The position numbers and the translations under genes are program-made. The notes under the pieces are model-generated. The model was not told where the DNA came from, made no database searches, and saw only the letters and a list, made by a program, of their open reading frames with translations. Of a stretch of DNA of 64,000 bases, positions 10,405 to 23,802 are shown one piece after another (the first letter of the stretch is position 1; each line of letters starts with the position of its first letter). Origin of the DNA: Symbiodinium kawagutii (lineage: Eukaryota > Sar > Dinophyceae > Suessiales > Symbiodiniaceae); the NCBI GenBank assembly GCA_009767595.1, contig VSDK01007059.1, positions 246,544-310,543 on the forward strand, read 5' to 3'.

Positions 10405-12911
10405 TTGACGGCTAGACACATGCTCCATGGAGAAGGAGCCATTCTGTGCCAGTGCTCGAAGGATGCGTATTGTCAGAAGTAGTTCGGCAAGACCGAAGTT
10501 GATGAAGTTGAGATAGCTTGCGAAAGTGTGAACAGATATGAAGATAAAGTGACAAGATAACATGCTAATACTGAGTGAGCACAAGAAGCGTTTGATTCCT
10601 AGACCGAAATCAAGCCCCTTAAAGTCAAAGCAGCAGAGAACCTGCTAACATGGCTTTGAACATGCTACAAGTCGCCGCAGCGACAAAACACACACCCGCA
10701 CAGAAGCATAAACTGAACAGTGAAGCAAGTACAGCTTGCCACCGATAGTTGTCATGTCCTGAGATTTTCGCTTAGGGTGGGCAAACGCCGCGCTCCAAAA
10801 GACAGCTTGAGGACACCGGCACAAGCGCTGGTATCAAGTAATGACGACTATCATGGACTGCACGTCGAGTATTGTTGAGGGGCTTCGGCCAGTTGAAGTG
10901 TACGAAGCTGTGCGAAGCTTTACTTCTGAGACCTATGCCCCACAGTGTGCCTGTTGTGGTTGCAGACCTCGTATCCTGAAGGAAGCTCAAGAGCAGCGAA
11001 GGAGTGCAAGACGAGAACATTCCTCGAGGCCAGAATCAGTAGACAACATACTGACATCAAGATACATGAAGTGTCTTCAGTTTGGGTTGGAAATGTTTGG
11101 TAGCGTTCATTTGCTCAAATACATATAATTAAATATATTTAAATGCAGGCTCACTGTCAACATACAAAACATATTGTAATTTGATGGATTTTGCGCGTTT
11201 TGCTGAGTTAGTGGCACCTCCTTTGTGGGCAAAGACTCGGACTCGGACAGCCAGAGCACCCAGAGATCGGCAAAGGCTTCACATTGTCATGTGAACAGCG
11301 CAGCTTGCACCAGCTGCTTATCAGCTTGTCAAAGTTTCGATCCTTATGTATTTATGTCCCCTTGGTATAACTTATGTGTAGATTCTGAGGTGCTGCAGCC
11401 AAGAGACGGCGGCAAGCAGGCTTGGAAACAAGATCTCAAAACCTGAAAAAGAGCTATTGTTCATTCATCATTCGGCATACCCATTTGACTGTCTCCATTG
11501 ATTGCCAACACCCGGGATGGCGATGGAAAACAAATATAGCCCTGAAAAAAAACCGCAATAAATTCGACCATTTTCAGCCGCCAGGTCGAAAGCCGCGAGC
11601 AAAAGTCTGAGACGCGTTGGTCCATGAGTTGATGTACCGATCGATTCACCCGAACTGTAACCCTTATCACAGGGGCGGGCGCTTACCTGTGAGCTGTTTG
11701 CTCTTGTCAGACTGCACGCATGTGTCGCCATCACACGGCATGGACGAAGCATTGTGCACAATCAAAGGCAATTACTGCTGTGTAAGCCATCTAGGCTCAT
11801 TTGGGGCTTACACCACTGCAGGACTTTGATTTTGACATTTTGACTTCATGCGATGCCGAGGTTCGGACTGCTTGGGCCGTGTGAGCTGCTCCGAAAAATT
11901 CGGAAATGATGGGGCCGTAGCGCATGCTATCCTCCATGAGCAGAAGCAGCTGCTCGCCCTCCCAATTTGAATCCGCCCCACACCATCCACATTGGCGTCT
12001 CTCAAAATAGGGATACCCCTAAATCATCCTTTATTAACCACTCAATAAAAAAACGCCAGCCATTTGTGGGGTACCCCGGTACCCCTCATTTTAAGAAAGC
12101 ACTACATCTCTTGACAATACTTGTAGCTAAGCACAGCTCCGGCAGAAAGAAACCAATATGCTCAGCCAAAAACCCAGCCATGAAGTCCGCATAAGTCCAC
12201 CATGCTACTTATAATTAAGTCAACCGGAGCAAGAGCATGGACGAGAGTTTCTTGCAAATCTGAAGGCTATGAGAAATTTGTTCAGCTTTCAGGTCCATCG
12301 AATCATTTTGGGAGGTTGGAAGCTGCGTTGACCGCGAGAAAAAGTTGTCTCATGAAGGTAGGCATTGCTTTCTCATCTCTTCTGATAGCAGGAAGCATTG
12401 GGAAGCCAGTACTGCAGATGCTGTAGAGAAAGCAGGAGACACGTTGACATTCAGACCTGGCCCTACCAAATCTGTATGATTATTGGGAGCGCGTAGTCGT
12501 ACTTCTCATGCATTTGATACGGGAAGGCTCATCAAAAGCATAAATTCCATTAAATCCCTCTTCGGACTTCGGATATGTTGCGTCAGTCCATCAGCTTCAG
12601 TATATTTTGCGTATATGACATGCCTACATCATACAGTAGATGTTCCATCCTGTCCCATGGATGCAAATATTTGATTTTGATCAGAGAAATGCGCAGGACA
12701 GATTGCAGAATAGCTGGCTCACATTGCTTGAGCAAGGGGAATCCAGAAATGTGGAACATTTTGATCTCAAACATACTCTGCATCAGTTTTGGGACCGTCG
12801 CATGGACAGCAGTTTACACGTTGTTTGTAAATAGTGTGTGGCAAGTTCAAACCGTTTCAGGATTTGTCAGGTATTTGGCCATTGCGTCAGCTTGGATTGC
12901 CGTGCGCACAG
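10405..12911. other. No gene firmly recognised
   Basis: An open frame at 10841-11128 (95 codons, plus) follows no clear acceptor and carries no motif. The rest is stop-dense. A short dispersed repeat lies at about 11505-11531. Confidence 0.4.
11505..11531. repeat. Short dispersed repeat, copy 1 of 3
   Basis: Contains cccgggatggcgatggaaaa. Related copies are at 32251-32282 and 54511-54543, all on the same strand. Confidence 0.7.
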
Positions 12912-14597
12912 ATGGCTTCCTTGCTAGTGTCGGCGCTTGCTTTGGCTTTCCTAGGCTACGTTTGGGTGATTGGCGTTCTCCTTTGGCACTACCCATGGTT
13001 GCATTTGACTTGATTGAAGTGCTTTCTTAAGATTTTTCTTCTTTGTTCATGATATGGACATCCTTTCAGAATTTTTCTGGTGTTTCCTACAGGAGGCTGG
13101 AAGCCGAGGTTGGTACAGCTCCTGATGTTTGTCTCTGTGGCAGTTGCACTCTTTGGCGGATCGTTTATGTGCTTGGTTTTCTACTTCCTCCGATTGAAAC
13201 AAGAAAAAGGGGCCATGCAGTTGCTTCCACCATCAGCAGCGGAATGCCTCGATCTATCCATTTTCGAAATCATCGAGGTGGTGAATCGGGTGGTGATGAG
13301 ACCTTTCTATGATTTTGTCCGTGTTTTGCTCCTGATCAATGCAGACTTGGATGAGAAACTGCAAAGAGAGATCCTTGAGGAGATGAGCCCAGAGTTTCGA
13401 CGTCGAGTTTTCCAGTGCTCAGTAGCATCGCTTTTGCCGACCTATTTACAGAAACTGGCTTTGGGCCAAGACTTCTCAGCGTCGACTGAAAACAAAGCCA
13501 CTATGCAAGACCTTTTTGGGGACAAAAAAGCGGTCGTTTCAGATGACAGTCCTATAAGGCGACATCGTTCGTTGACTGATCTACTGGATGTGATGCGTTC
13601 CATGGAAGGTGGCGCAGAAAAGTCCAGGCAATCTTCGGTTCTTCAGAAGATCTTGGCAAGCGCCTTGGTTGCCCAGCATGATTCTGATTGTAGGCATGGG
13701 AGTAGCCTCTTGCAAGTGACTTTCCGAACTACCAGTGACCTTCAATAAGCTGCAAAAATCTGCAAAGTGTGTTTAAATGTTTTCAGATGTGTTTGGATGA
13801 AGCGTTGAACAGACCAGAGAAGTATCATGATAAGTAAGTAGATAGGCCCGTACATCGACAGGTGAGCTATGATGAATACATTACTTATGCCAATTTGATG
13901 AGCATTGTTGCTTAAGGTTTTTACATCATTTAGGAATAGTGAAATGGTACATATGCTAGTTGTGCTATAGTTACTACTATAGTTATTGTGGGGAGCAACT
14001 GTGGTGAGCTAGTCAAAACTAATTTTCAATGATCATGCGGATTGACCATTAACGGATGACCAGTAAGACCTATTGGCTTGGGACAATTACTGCCAGATTG
14101 GGATGATGATAGTCATTGGAGAGCCAACTGAAGATTGTGAATGAAATTGAAGATCATTCAGCGCATTGAATACCGATTGCAAAGCTGGCATAGGATTGCC
14201 GATTGGAATCATTGTGCCATGATTGACGATTGCACGGGTTGGGAGTCCTTTTTCGTATTACGCCGCTTACTGATTGACTATTGTTTAGTATTTTGGAGTT
14301 TGGAACAGCCCAGGTGACTGGGTATTTCCGTGTGATCAATTGTGCTGAGGCAAAGTCTCAGATGGAGCCTTGTGGACCATGTCGCAGGGAGCAGTGCACC
14401 AGTACGAGAGCCACCTCAGCAACCGAGTGCACTACGTTTTAGACAAGCTCAGCAAGGAACCTGAACGACGGCTCTTGCGACTTCCTTGGAAGGTCATCCA
14501 CTGGGAAGTGACCGTGGCGCAGTCTGTTGTGAAATCTGTTTGCTCGTGGTTCACCGAGAAAGAACCGGAAATTGCTGAGGCCAAGAAGACTAGCTGA
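12912..14597 (+). CDS. Uncharacterised protein with two N-terminal membrane segments (three exons)
   Basis: Exons 12912-13011, 13096-13667 and 14388-14597 join to 882 bases, 293 residues plus stop, with every phase matching. Intron 1 uses a GA donor (the reading frame would otherwise meet TGA) and intron 2 a GT donor. The protein starts MASLLVSALALAFLGYV. It has two hydrophobic stretches at about residues 3-30 and 38-60, the second followed by RLKQEK. The remainder is soluble and mostly helical, with many Leu, Glu and Arg residues (for example EIIEVVNRVVMRPFYDFVRV), and ends KKTS. This suggests a small membrane-anchored protein with a cytosolic or lumenal helical domain. No family is recognised. 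Further exons upstream of the ATG cannot be excluded. Confidence 0.6.
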
Positions 14598-15628
14598 TGC
14601 TAGCTCAAAGACCACAGTAGCTGTCCGCAAGTTTCAGATTAGCCGCCATGGTCTATGTTCCCTTGAATTCCCATTCTATTCCCTTGATTTTTTCTCATAA
14701 TTTAGTCCAGCATGTTCAGACAATTTGGCGAATCGAGAAGTAGCCTATCTAGTTGCCTGCAGTTCTGTGCAAAGCTGAGTAAAACTATAGCAACGACATT
14801 CCCCTAACTTGCCGAGATAGCTGACATGCGAATCAAATATAATCAAATGATATATCTTGCATTGAAGCAGATGTCAAGCCAAATCAGACAAGCGTTTCAC
14901 ACGCTGGCTGTTGTGTCACCTCTCAAGATAGAGCATGTGCTCCTGGGAGCGCTTCACTAATAAAACAACGTCTCCAAAACGTCAAGAATACAGTGCCTAG
15001 CCATGCTTAGCCATGCTTAGCCTTTGAAAACAACGTGTTGCCACTTCGATATTCATCACGAAAGTGAAGCGCATGCAGAGGCCGGCATCCTCTTTGTGTG
15101 ACCTTGCACTTTGTGCAAGGGAAAATGCATCCGACGATGCCATGCCATTTCCAAGTCCGCCAAAACAGCTCCAGAACAGCTAGTAGAAAAGGCGTTCGTG
15201 CGCATGCAGCATTGGTGCCAGCAACATAGCACCTGGGTCTGTCCTTGGCCTTCGTGGTACGATATGGTACGCGAAAATGCTGGCGCCTGGTGGTTTTTAA
15301 TGAAGTTTGCCGGGTGTTTGTTGGTGGTGTTTGAATTCTCGAAAGTGATAATATCATAGAATATCATAGACACATCTCAGGTACACTATGGTGTCATGTG
15401 TTCATCGGGCTTTGGGCTGTGGAGACCCATCGTGCGAACATCAACTTGGGCAGCATTGGCTCTGAACACACGACCATGCGGCGCATGTACATGAGGAAAA
15501 TCTTGCTGAGAGAAACAAAAGAGGTGAAAAGACGGATCAAACATTTCAAGTTGTGCTCCAAACCAACCAATTCTCTCATGCTAGCATCAAGGCAAACCAT
15601 GAGAGGAAACCACTTTTGAACTGCACAG

Positions 15629-15729
15629 ATCTTGAAGGCACAGCAGCAGTTGCACTTGCTTCGGGCCACGGGCTGGGCGCCACTTCGATCATGGCTGCCT
15701 TTACCTTACCTCCCGTTGTGGACAACCTC
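15629..15729 (+). CDS. Possible internal exon, unknown gene
   Basis: Flanked by an acceptor (cacag) and a GT donor (gtgaag). It encodes about 33 residues rich in Leu, Pro and Trp. A second frame in the same interval is also open. It may belong to the zinc-ribbon gene downstream, but the splice phases (ends in phase 2, next known exon needs phase 1) do not join directly. Confidence 0.25.
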
Positions 15730-16269
15730 GTGAAGGCAGGGAAGGTTACATGGAATTTGGCTTGCCCTCGCTGTCGAACAGATGTTGAGAAACGATGCTC
15801 TCTGAGAGCTCGCTATTGGAGGCAGCGCAGGGATTCCACATGCGATTCCTAATTTCTATGAACTGTAGCATTTGCACAATATGTACACATCCTTTTGGAT
15901 CCTTTTAGGTTGTTTGGCGATGATTAAGCAGAAAGAGGTGCATGAAGATGACTGAAATTTCAATAGGTGACACGTGCATGTTATGTGTGCGTGTTGAAAT
16001 TGGATCTGCCAATCTGGAGCTCTCCCAGGTGCCATGCCTGTTAGGATCCGTCATGTGGGATGTTTCAGGGACCATAGTTACTTTGTTTGAACTTTGCTTC
16101 GCGTTTGCGGCGTTTTTTTTTGTGTTTCGGCTCGAGGGGCATGTGAAAGGGCACTTGAAAGGGCCAGCGGAGCTCTTTGAAGGGCCATGATTAAGAAACG
16201 AAAGGTTCGACCACGAACACTGAAGCCCTGGGATGATAGACACCATCTTTGCGATTCACAAAATGAGCT

Positions 16270-16317
16270 GCTTGGATTCCTGCTTGGATTCCTGCTTGGA
16301 TTCCTGCTTGGATTCCT
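16270..16317. repeat. 12-base tandem repeat, four copies
   Basis: Four copies of gcttggattcct, head to tail. Confidence 0.95.
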
Positions 16318-16515
16318 TGGATTGAGATTTTTTGAAGAGAAGCTTTCCAGTTTGTGTTGCCCCTGTGACCCATTGTGATCTCACAGATGTTGTTAGGTGA
16401 TCACATAGGCGCCAACATTTCACGAAGAAATTGACACGCACAGACATCACACAGACATGTACTGGTAATAGGATGTCAATAGGGATGAGTTTGTGTATGT
16501 TTGTATGCCTTTCAG

Positions 16516-17460
16516 AGAGAGATGCGCAGGCAGACAGGGAGGACATGTGCCACGTCCTCAGCGTCAGGTTGAAGCCGCGGCAGCTTCGCGAGTACTTCTC
16601 TCGGCCTCAGTCTTTGCCCGAGTTGAGGAGTGACCTCGGTCGAAGGCCCAACTCGAAGGCCATTTTGAAGAAGTTGGATGCAGACGAAGGTTCCTGAGCA
16701 ATGCGGATAGTACTGAATTTCAACATGTACTTTTTAAAGCAAATTGCCTGCACCTCAAATTTATTGCTGCACCGCACTCTTCAACAACTAAGGTGATTTG
16801 TGTCCAAAATGCCAGAACCCGTACCTCCTTGACACCCTGCATTGCCGGCGATGTGGCACGCAAAGAGCGCAAATGCCTGCGCAGCCACAGTCTTTCCTGA
16901 GTGCTGATGCTGGACCTTCATGCTGTCCCCTGCGACATGCCCAGGGAGGAGACATGCTTGATCGTGATGGCGTGCCCTGCCCTTGGAACAACCGCTGGAG
17001 TGCTGGCATTCACATCCTCAACGACCCTTGGCTTCAGAAGTGATCTGGATTGTTCTGGATATTCTGGATATTCGGGATTCAATGAAACGGATTGAAACAG
17101 AACCTTGATACAAAGTGACAGCATCAATGCTGGCACAACCCAAACAATTGTGGGCATGGTGTCTCATAGATATCCACCAGCAACCAAAGTTAAATATACC
17201 GTCCAAAGTGAGCCCCTCAACAGACTAGGAATGGTTTGTTTCTGGACTGACTTTCTCAAGGGCTCAAACCTGAACAGAAAGCGCCAGAGCCCAAGGAGCA
17301 AATGCATCCACTACACCGGAGCTCCTTCGCTACCAAGAGCCTCTTTGAAACCGCTCCGTCTCAACGATGGAGACGGCACCTGGATGTTCAGGATGAATAT
17401 GGCGATTGGAGGCCAACGGCTACAACCAAGGCTCCACGCTTTGTTGCACTTGGGGTTTGA
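16516..17460 (+). CDS. Zinc-ribbon protein, 3' part of gene (three exons)
   Basis: Three exons join in phase: 16516-16689, 16793-16866 and 17296-17460 (stop TGA 17458-17460). The first gives a basic, helical segment (RLKPRQLREYFSRPQSLPEL) ending KKLDADEG. The second encodes a C-x2-C ... C-x2-C ribbon, CPKCQNPYLLDTLHCRRCGT, of a kind that recurs in many dinoflagellate proteins. The third is rich in Arg, Trp and Thr and ends TKAPRFVALGV. Intron 1 has a GT donor and intron 2 a GC donor. The first exon starts in phase 1, so there is at least one exon upstream. The four cysteines suggest zinc binding for structure or protein/nucleic-acid contact. A catalytic role is not evident. Confidence 0.5.
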
Positions 17461-19106
17461 TGCCATGGCAAAGCCAATGGCTGCCCGTCTACAAAGACAT
17501 GCCAAAAAGAGATCAATAAAGATCAATAAAGTGCAAGAGAAATGAACATAGTAGTGGTGGACATGTTAACATACGAATTTTTATGAAAATTCACGTATAG
17601 GTTTGTTAATTGCGAATGGTACTTGAAGAATTGTGAAGATGACTTCGCAAGTCGTTAATCTTTTAAGATTGAACATTGACTGTTCGTTACAGCCAGAACA
17701 TGCCAGAACTACGTTTTTTTAGTTTTGCTGCTGGGCTCATGGACTGGCATGGCTCCAGCTTTAGTGCCACCAACAGAAATGCTACGAATGTTTGCAAGAA
17801 CCTTCGGCTATACTCACGCCGTCTCACGTGAAGTATTTGCCAATGGTTGATTTGGTTGGCTTGTCTTTGGCGTGTAATGCTGTGCCTCAATCGAGTTGAC
17901 GGCATGTCATCACCTGTGGCGACCAAAAAAACGAGAGCCCTGTGTCCTGAGCAGCTTTCAATTCAAAGCATACCTCAAATTCAAAACACAATTACTCAGG
18001 TTTTAAAACAATAAATTTGGAAATTGCTTCCAAATCAAGATGTGTTGTTTTTCACTGGACCGCTACACTTCTCGATTTGGTGATGTTTCGGTGTAGGTTT
18101 TGACAAGCTGGGACTGGCGCATTTGGTTGGTGGTCTTCATTGTCGGATCTGTGCCTTGTCCGTGCTGGAGCATTGCTGTAGAGATTGTACGGTTGAAGTT
18201 ATCCTGCAAGCGCTGGAATGGAAACACACTTGATGGTATTCTTTAAGTTATCCTTGATGCCTGTTTTGCCTTGTGGGTGTTGAAAATTGTTGAAATGGTG
18301 AGGAAAATGGGGGATCACTTACACATGCACATAGGACCGTGTCGGGCGCTTCGCTGAAGCGGTTTACCAAACCACGCCCGGAGAGAAGAAGAGAAGGACC
18401 AAATAGGACAGTACTTAAGACATCTTAAGACCAGGCAAGGTATTCCTCATAGTATTCCAACGACTTTTTCCCAATGAATTCCAGTAGGATTTCGTAGTTC
18501 GCTCCGAGTCATTGCTGACAGCTGAGGTGGTTTTGCAACACAAAGGTCCTCAGTCGCCAGTGGAGCAGGCGGCAAAGGCCACCATTGGTTGTCGATCGAT
18601 GTCGATCGCAGGGCAAGCCTTAGTACATTGACAAGGGACAGATGACAGATGGATTACTTGTGGATAGTTGTGGCAGGTTGCCTCTAGCATTCCTTCATGC
18701 AAACATTCACTGCTTTGGCCATATCACAGGACCTGGTCTCCCTTTCACGGTCAATGTCTCAATCGAAAGATCGTCTTATGTGGGTCTCAGTATGCGTAAC
18801 TGCTTCATGGCTTCATTTGCGTTGAATTTGTGCCGTTTTTGGCTCAGCGTCTCGTGTCGCATCGTCGATCCTTTCGATCCGGCCGTGTCTTTGATTTTCG
18901 AGCGGTCATCAACTTCTCCGCAATGTCGCAGGAACACACTGAGCAACCTGTCCAGACCTGTCCAGCTGTATAGCTAGTCAAGATCAGTTAAGATGTTCCA
19001 AAATGTATGAAACAGATGCTCAATTGAAATGACCATGCAATGATTTGACGGCATGGATCATGGATGACTCAGCTCCCATGCTGAGTCCAAGCCGTAAGAT
19101 GTGACA
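17461..19106. other. No gene recognised
   Basis: The frame open at 18642-18977 (111 codons) shows no motif or splice partners. At 18831-18846 a segment resembles the spliced-leader end (gccgtttttggctca) with one extra base. It is about 260 bases upstream of the kinase-subunit gene. Confidence 0.4.
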
Positions 19107-22100
19107 ATGCTCAGGTACGTCCAGAGCAAGGTGAATCCCATCCTCGAGAATCTTGTCACCGAGGTTCTTCTCGAGCGTCCCGAGAACCCGGTGCCACTTT
19201 TGCAATTGGAAATCAGAGGGGGTAAACGAATGCTTTGATCAACACTCTAATCAAGTTTTCCGCCACTTTTTTAAAACAAATCACACATATGCATTGCGTT
19301 ATGCCAATGCCATCCTGGGCGAATGTGTCGGACCTTCATCGCTCTTCCACTTCTTTTGCTTTCTTTTCCTATCCCCAAATTCTACTGATTTTTGCCTTGT
19401 CCCTGAGGTGCCCTTCATGGTGCGCTGGTTGGCAGAACGATCCAAGGCTGGCAAGGAATCCCTCTATTCCTTGGGCGTGGGCGAGGCTGAGAAGCTCCGC
19501 AATGAGATCAAGCAACTCCAGGAGCTTCGAGACGGTGAGCTTTTCAGTGACGAACAGTGACGGAACAAATCATGAAATCATAGGAATCATACGGAATCTT
19601 AGGGAATCGCATGTCCAGTTGAACTCTGTTCGATTTCACCTTCAATATAGAAAAAGGCAACAGACACAGTGGCTGTTGTTGGTTGCTTTCAGGATGACAT
19701 CAAGGCCCTCTCTGATAAGGTGGGTGAAGCCAAGACCAAGGGAGCTGAGAAACAGGAGAAACCCGAGGCAGCTGGTGAAGAAGGAGGTAAGCCAGAAGCC
19801 CCCAAGGACAAGAAGCCGCACTCTTTCTTGTTTTGCCCGACTTGTACGACGCGATTTTTTTTTTGCTTCAGCCGTATAGATGCCTGCCTATTAGACAAGA
19901 CTCTGACTAGAACATACTAGACTATTCAAATTAATTCAATAGATCAAATCAGACAGGTATTCTGGAAGTATTCTTCTGAGGCTTTCAGAGCTGGTCATTT
20001 CCAGGACTCTAGCTGGCTATTCACGGTACAGCATTTTTTCAAGTCGTTTAAAACTACTCCCGAAAATGAGGTTCCAGGCACTTTTGTTGTTCAGAAACTT
20101 GATGCAGAGCTCTTGGATCATTGAATCTGTAGTACCGACGCCAGATCTCTTGACCCTTGTCCCACAGCTGTCCAAGAAACATTTGTGTTTGCCGTTTGCC
20201 TATTCTTGAGCCTGCTATTGGATTTTGTTTTTTCTAGTTGTTTTCCCACTGCCACGCCAAGATTTAGCTTTTCAGGAACTCGGGTCGAAGTGACAGGCCC
20301 TGACAAAGACTAACCCCGTGGCCTGAGATCATCCTCAAGAGCCCTGGATGTCAGGACGATCCCCCACAAGAAGAGGCGGGTGGCGGAGATGAACCAGCAG
20401 AAGAGGAAGAAAAGGAGGAGAAGGAAGAAAAGGATGAGGAGGAGGAGGCTCATGGGGTGCAAGTTGCGTTTTCAGAGTGCTGATTGGCATGGGGCAGAGA
20501 TGCTAGCTAGAACTTCTGCTGAGTTGCTTTTGAAGGGCGAGGCCAAGTGCTGCCTGTATGAAGGATGTGGTAGATGAATATGCTGTATGCATCCGCATAT
20601 GCTTATATACACGTCAATTTGATTACGTATCGACAATATTTATGCATGCAAATTTTCACTCTGAACCATTTTTGAAACTGCAGAGGACAGCGACTTTGGA
20701 GATGATGACGAGGACGATGCGGATGATGATTGGAAGCCTCCAGCTGCCTACATGAAGAAAGGACAGCGAGGCTCAGTGTCAGCTGAGGCCTATGGTGCGT
20801 TCAACCAGAAGCAGGCATCTTTGTTGCGATGCGTAGTGGGTTGTTGCAGTTTTCGTTGTCCTTCTTCTTGTGTCAGTTCTTTTCCTTTATGGTCACTGCG
20901 GCTTAGTCCTTCTGTTGCAGCAAAAGATTTGAGGCATTCGAACCACCAGTGTACGAGAAGACTGCGGAGCAAGAATCGCGTATCAACGACGTTTTGTCCA
21001 AGAGCTTCTTGTTCAATGCGCTGAGCAAGGACGATCTCAAGGTGATTTTGGGTGCCTTCTTGGAGAAGAAGCTGGCTGCCGGAGAACGTATCATTCAGGA
21101 AGGGGATGATGGAGATGTGATGTTCCTCATCGAGTCCGGCGCATTCGATTGCATCAAGAAGATTGATGGCTCCTCGCCTGTCAGATTCTTTTGCTGTCAC
21201 CCTGCTTTGGACATCAGGCACGGGTCCAATATTCAAATCAGATGTTAATGGAATGCCTGGTGAGATGTGATCGAATTGCGCCTGGGGATGCACTGACCTC
21301 AAAGCTTTGGGAAATGCGAACTGCACGCAATGAGGTTCGGACAAAGTTGTGAAGAAGTGTGGCCAAGGCTTGCTGACAGTGCCAGGCTACAGGAGCCACC
21401 TAGGTACACCTATATCACCTATAGTCATTACTTTGAAAACTATAAAGAAGCATTGTAGATATTTATAGAACATAGAACTTCTTTTTGCTTCTTTTGTTCT
21501 GCTTCTTTTATGCTTTCATTTTATTTCATGTTTATCCTTTTTATCTTCTCCTGAACCAGGTGATGTCTTCGGAGAGTTGGCCTTGCTGTACAATTGTCCG
21601 CGAGCTGCCTCGGTGGAGGCTCTTCCCGAGACTTTCCCTTGGCCGTGATCCGGCACATCGCTTTTTTTTGGTACCGGTCCAATGAAACAAAAATGCTATC
21701 CAGCGACCCATGGTTCTTTTAATGTTGATCCCTACCATGATCCAATTCTTCCATGAATTTTCTTCTACCGTTTTCCAATGTTGTCCAGCTGCCGTTATGA
21801 AATGATGTGCAGCCGTGCTAACAACGACAGCAATGACAATAGGAGATATTGACAAGAACAAGCTCAGACCAAAACAACAAAAAGCTACCACACTGAACTA
21901 TACATCAACATAATATACATAATATACATAATATACATAATATACATAATATTACATAATATACATCATACCACATCCACACAGCATAGATCCACTGGTA
22001 GTGCCATGCGGTAGCATGTGGTGTCAGCTCTGCCGTAAACACTGTCACCAGGCCACGGAAGACTCAGTTGTTTGGCAGTTGGATCGTGAAACCTTCAGCC

Positions 22101-23802
22101 ACATCGTGAGAGATGCTAGCGCCAAGCGTCGTGAAGCCTTCCAGGATTTCCTGAAGCTTGGTTGAACTTGGTTGAGCTCTGAAGAAACTCGATACTTGTT
22201 TTTTTGAAGTTCATTTTGATTGGATTGGCTGATGTTGGTTTCCAAAATTGTGCTAAAATGCCTGGGTTCGCATTCATTTGCATAATCTGCATAGTTATGA
22301 ATGAAACCCAACGGACGCCTGAGCATCAAAAATGCTGTTCATGGCTGCAATTACACAATGAGCTTTTGCACTACCCAGGAAGACCGTTCCACTCTTCAAG
22401 CCTCTCGAGAGCTACGACCTGATGTAACTGAGCAGATTTGAAGGATAGATCCGGGATGATGCAGTTCACGTAAGGACCATTGAAATCGCACGGAGGGGAT
22501 TGGATGATGATTGATGTTGATTGCTGGGTGATGTTGATGCTTCCACTCCAATAGTAATAGGGATTGGCAGCAAAATCCTGACCGCCCAGGCAGTTGGCCG
22601 ATTGTTTGCAGCAAGAGACGCTGGAAGCGGGACAGATGCTTGCCAGAGGGGAGATGTGAAGGGCCCCAAGGGATCCGAAGAGCTCTTTTTTTGGTATTTC
22701 AAGTGGTTCCTTCTTGGAGATTCAAAGGGCTCAACTTCAGGTTTTTGAGGCTCTGAAGCAACGGCCTGATTCGGTCCAGCATACAGCTTTGCTTTTGTAA
22801 ATTGTCCGTCCTGGTTAGATTGAAGATGCTGTTGCAGAATGCTGCAAGGATCTGCAACGTGTGTAGGAAGTGTGATTGCTGCGGTTATTCGCGCAGTGCG
22901 TATAAGGAAGATCTTGAAGCAAGGTGATCCTGGAGATACTTTCTACCTTGAACCTTGTCCACAAATTGTGCATGTCATTCAAGTTTCTTCCATGTCATGA
23001 CGCTATCTAAAATGAAAAGAAACTATCGCAGCTTATGCAGAACTACACCCTGAATTGCTGAAAGATCTGAAAAAGATTTTTCTCAACTGCGCATGTAGGG
23101 CTTCCTGGTTTCTAAGGTGGAAGACGGAGAACTTGTGGCTACAAAGAAGCGCGATGGTGGCCAGGAAGAGGCAGCATCACCAAGCAAAGTGTTCAGAAAT
23201 GTCATGGATATCAGCAACTAAACATGTCAATACCATGTATATCACTCAATCAGATGAACAGCATCGTACTTGCTCGTTCGATCTCGATCTCGGCAAATTT
23301 GACTGACCATTGTTGATAGCCATGCCAGAACTGACGCAAAGAGAGAGGGGGGGATCATGAAAGGAAGTGCTCTCATACAAGCGCGGGGACTACTTTGGTG
23401 AACTCGCACTTTTGAAGAACGAGCCACGTGCCGCATCCGTGGAAGCAAAGACGGAGGCAAAAGTTTGCAAGATTGACCGCAAGTCCTTCAAGATGCTTAG
23501 CTGAAGCATTTGCTCGAGCGTATAATTGTTCAGGCGGCTGGTGAATGCGCATCGTTTCCCTTGTTAATGAAGTTGCTCTTGTTTGGAAACCATGAAGCCA
23601 AGACTAGCGAAGGAAACAGTTGCAACACTACAGTCAACAAAAGTGGCTGCCCGTCCAATTCAAGTGACAAGAACTGCATGGAGGATCCTTCCATAGCCTT
23701 GTTTCCTCAGACTTCGTTCAAAGAAGTTTTGAAGACTTCAGGAATATCCTCGGACAGTTGGAGGCCCAGTTCAAGGAGGCCGCCGCCAAATATAAGCCTT
23801 GA
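19107..23802 (+). CDS. cAMP-dependent protein kinase regulatory subunit
   Basis: This is a PKA regulatory subunit, which holds the catalytic subunit inactive until cAMP binds. Exons, in order: 19107-19190, 19408 to about 19530, 19693 to about 19780, 20355-20456, 20686-20810, 20921-21168, 21335-21367, 21560-21618, 22052-22155, 22379 to about 22424, 22819-22858, 22897-22949, 23117 to about 23152, 23364-23491, 23742-23802. The N-terminus is an RIIa/DPY-30-type dimerisation-docking helix pair (YVQSKVNPILENLV ... RPENP|VPFMVRWL). An acidic linker follows, then the inhibitor site QRGSVSAEAYG. Both cyclic-nucleotide domains keep the phosphate-binding cassette: FGELALLYNCPRAASV and FGELALLKNEPRAASV. 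The protein ends AAAKYKP. Total is about 440 residues, normal for the family. GC donors follow exons 5, 6, 7, 8 and 9, and GA donors fit exons 12, 13 and 14. The join between exons 10 and 11 and the true start are unresolved. Gln replaces the usual Arg at P-3 of the inhibitor site. Confidence 0.92.
21906..21968. repeat. 9-base AT-rich tandem repeat in an intron
   Basis: About six copies of cataatata with one slipped copy. It lies in the intron between the eighth and ninth exons of the kinase regulatory subunit gene. Confidence 0.9.

Larger units (their letters stand above)
14598..16515. other. Mostly non-coding; one possible exon
   Basis: One candidate exon lies at 15629-15729 (acceptor cacag, GT donor gtgaag), with residues such as LHLLRATGWAPLRSWLPLP. 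Nothing else is supported. A 12-base tandem repeat sits at 16270-16317. Confidence 0.35.
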
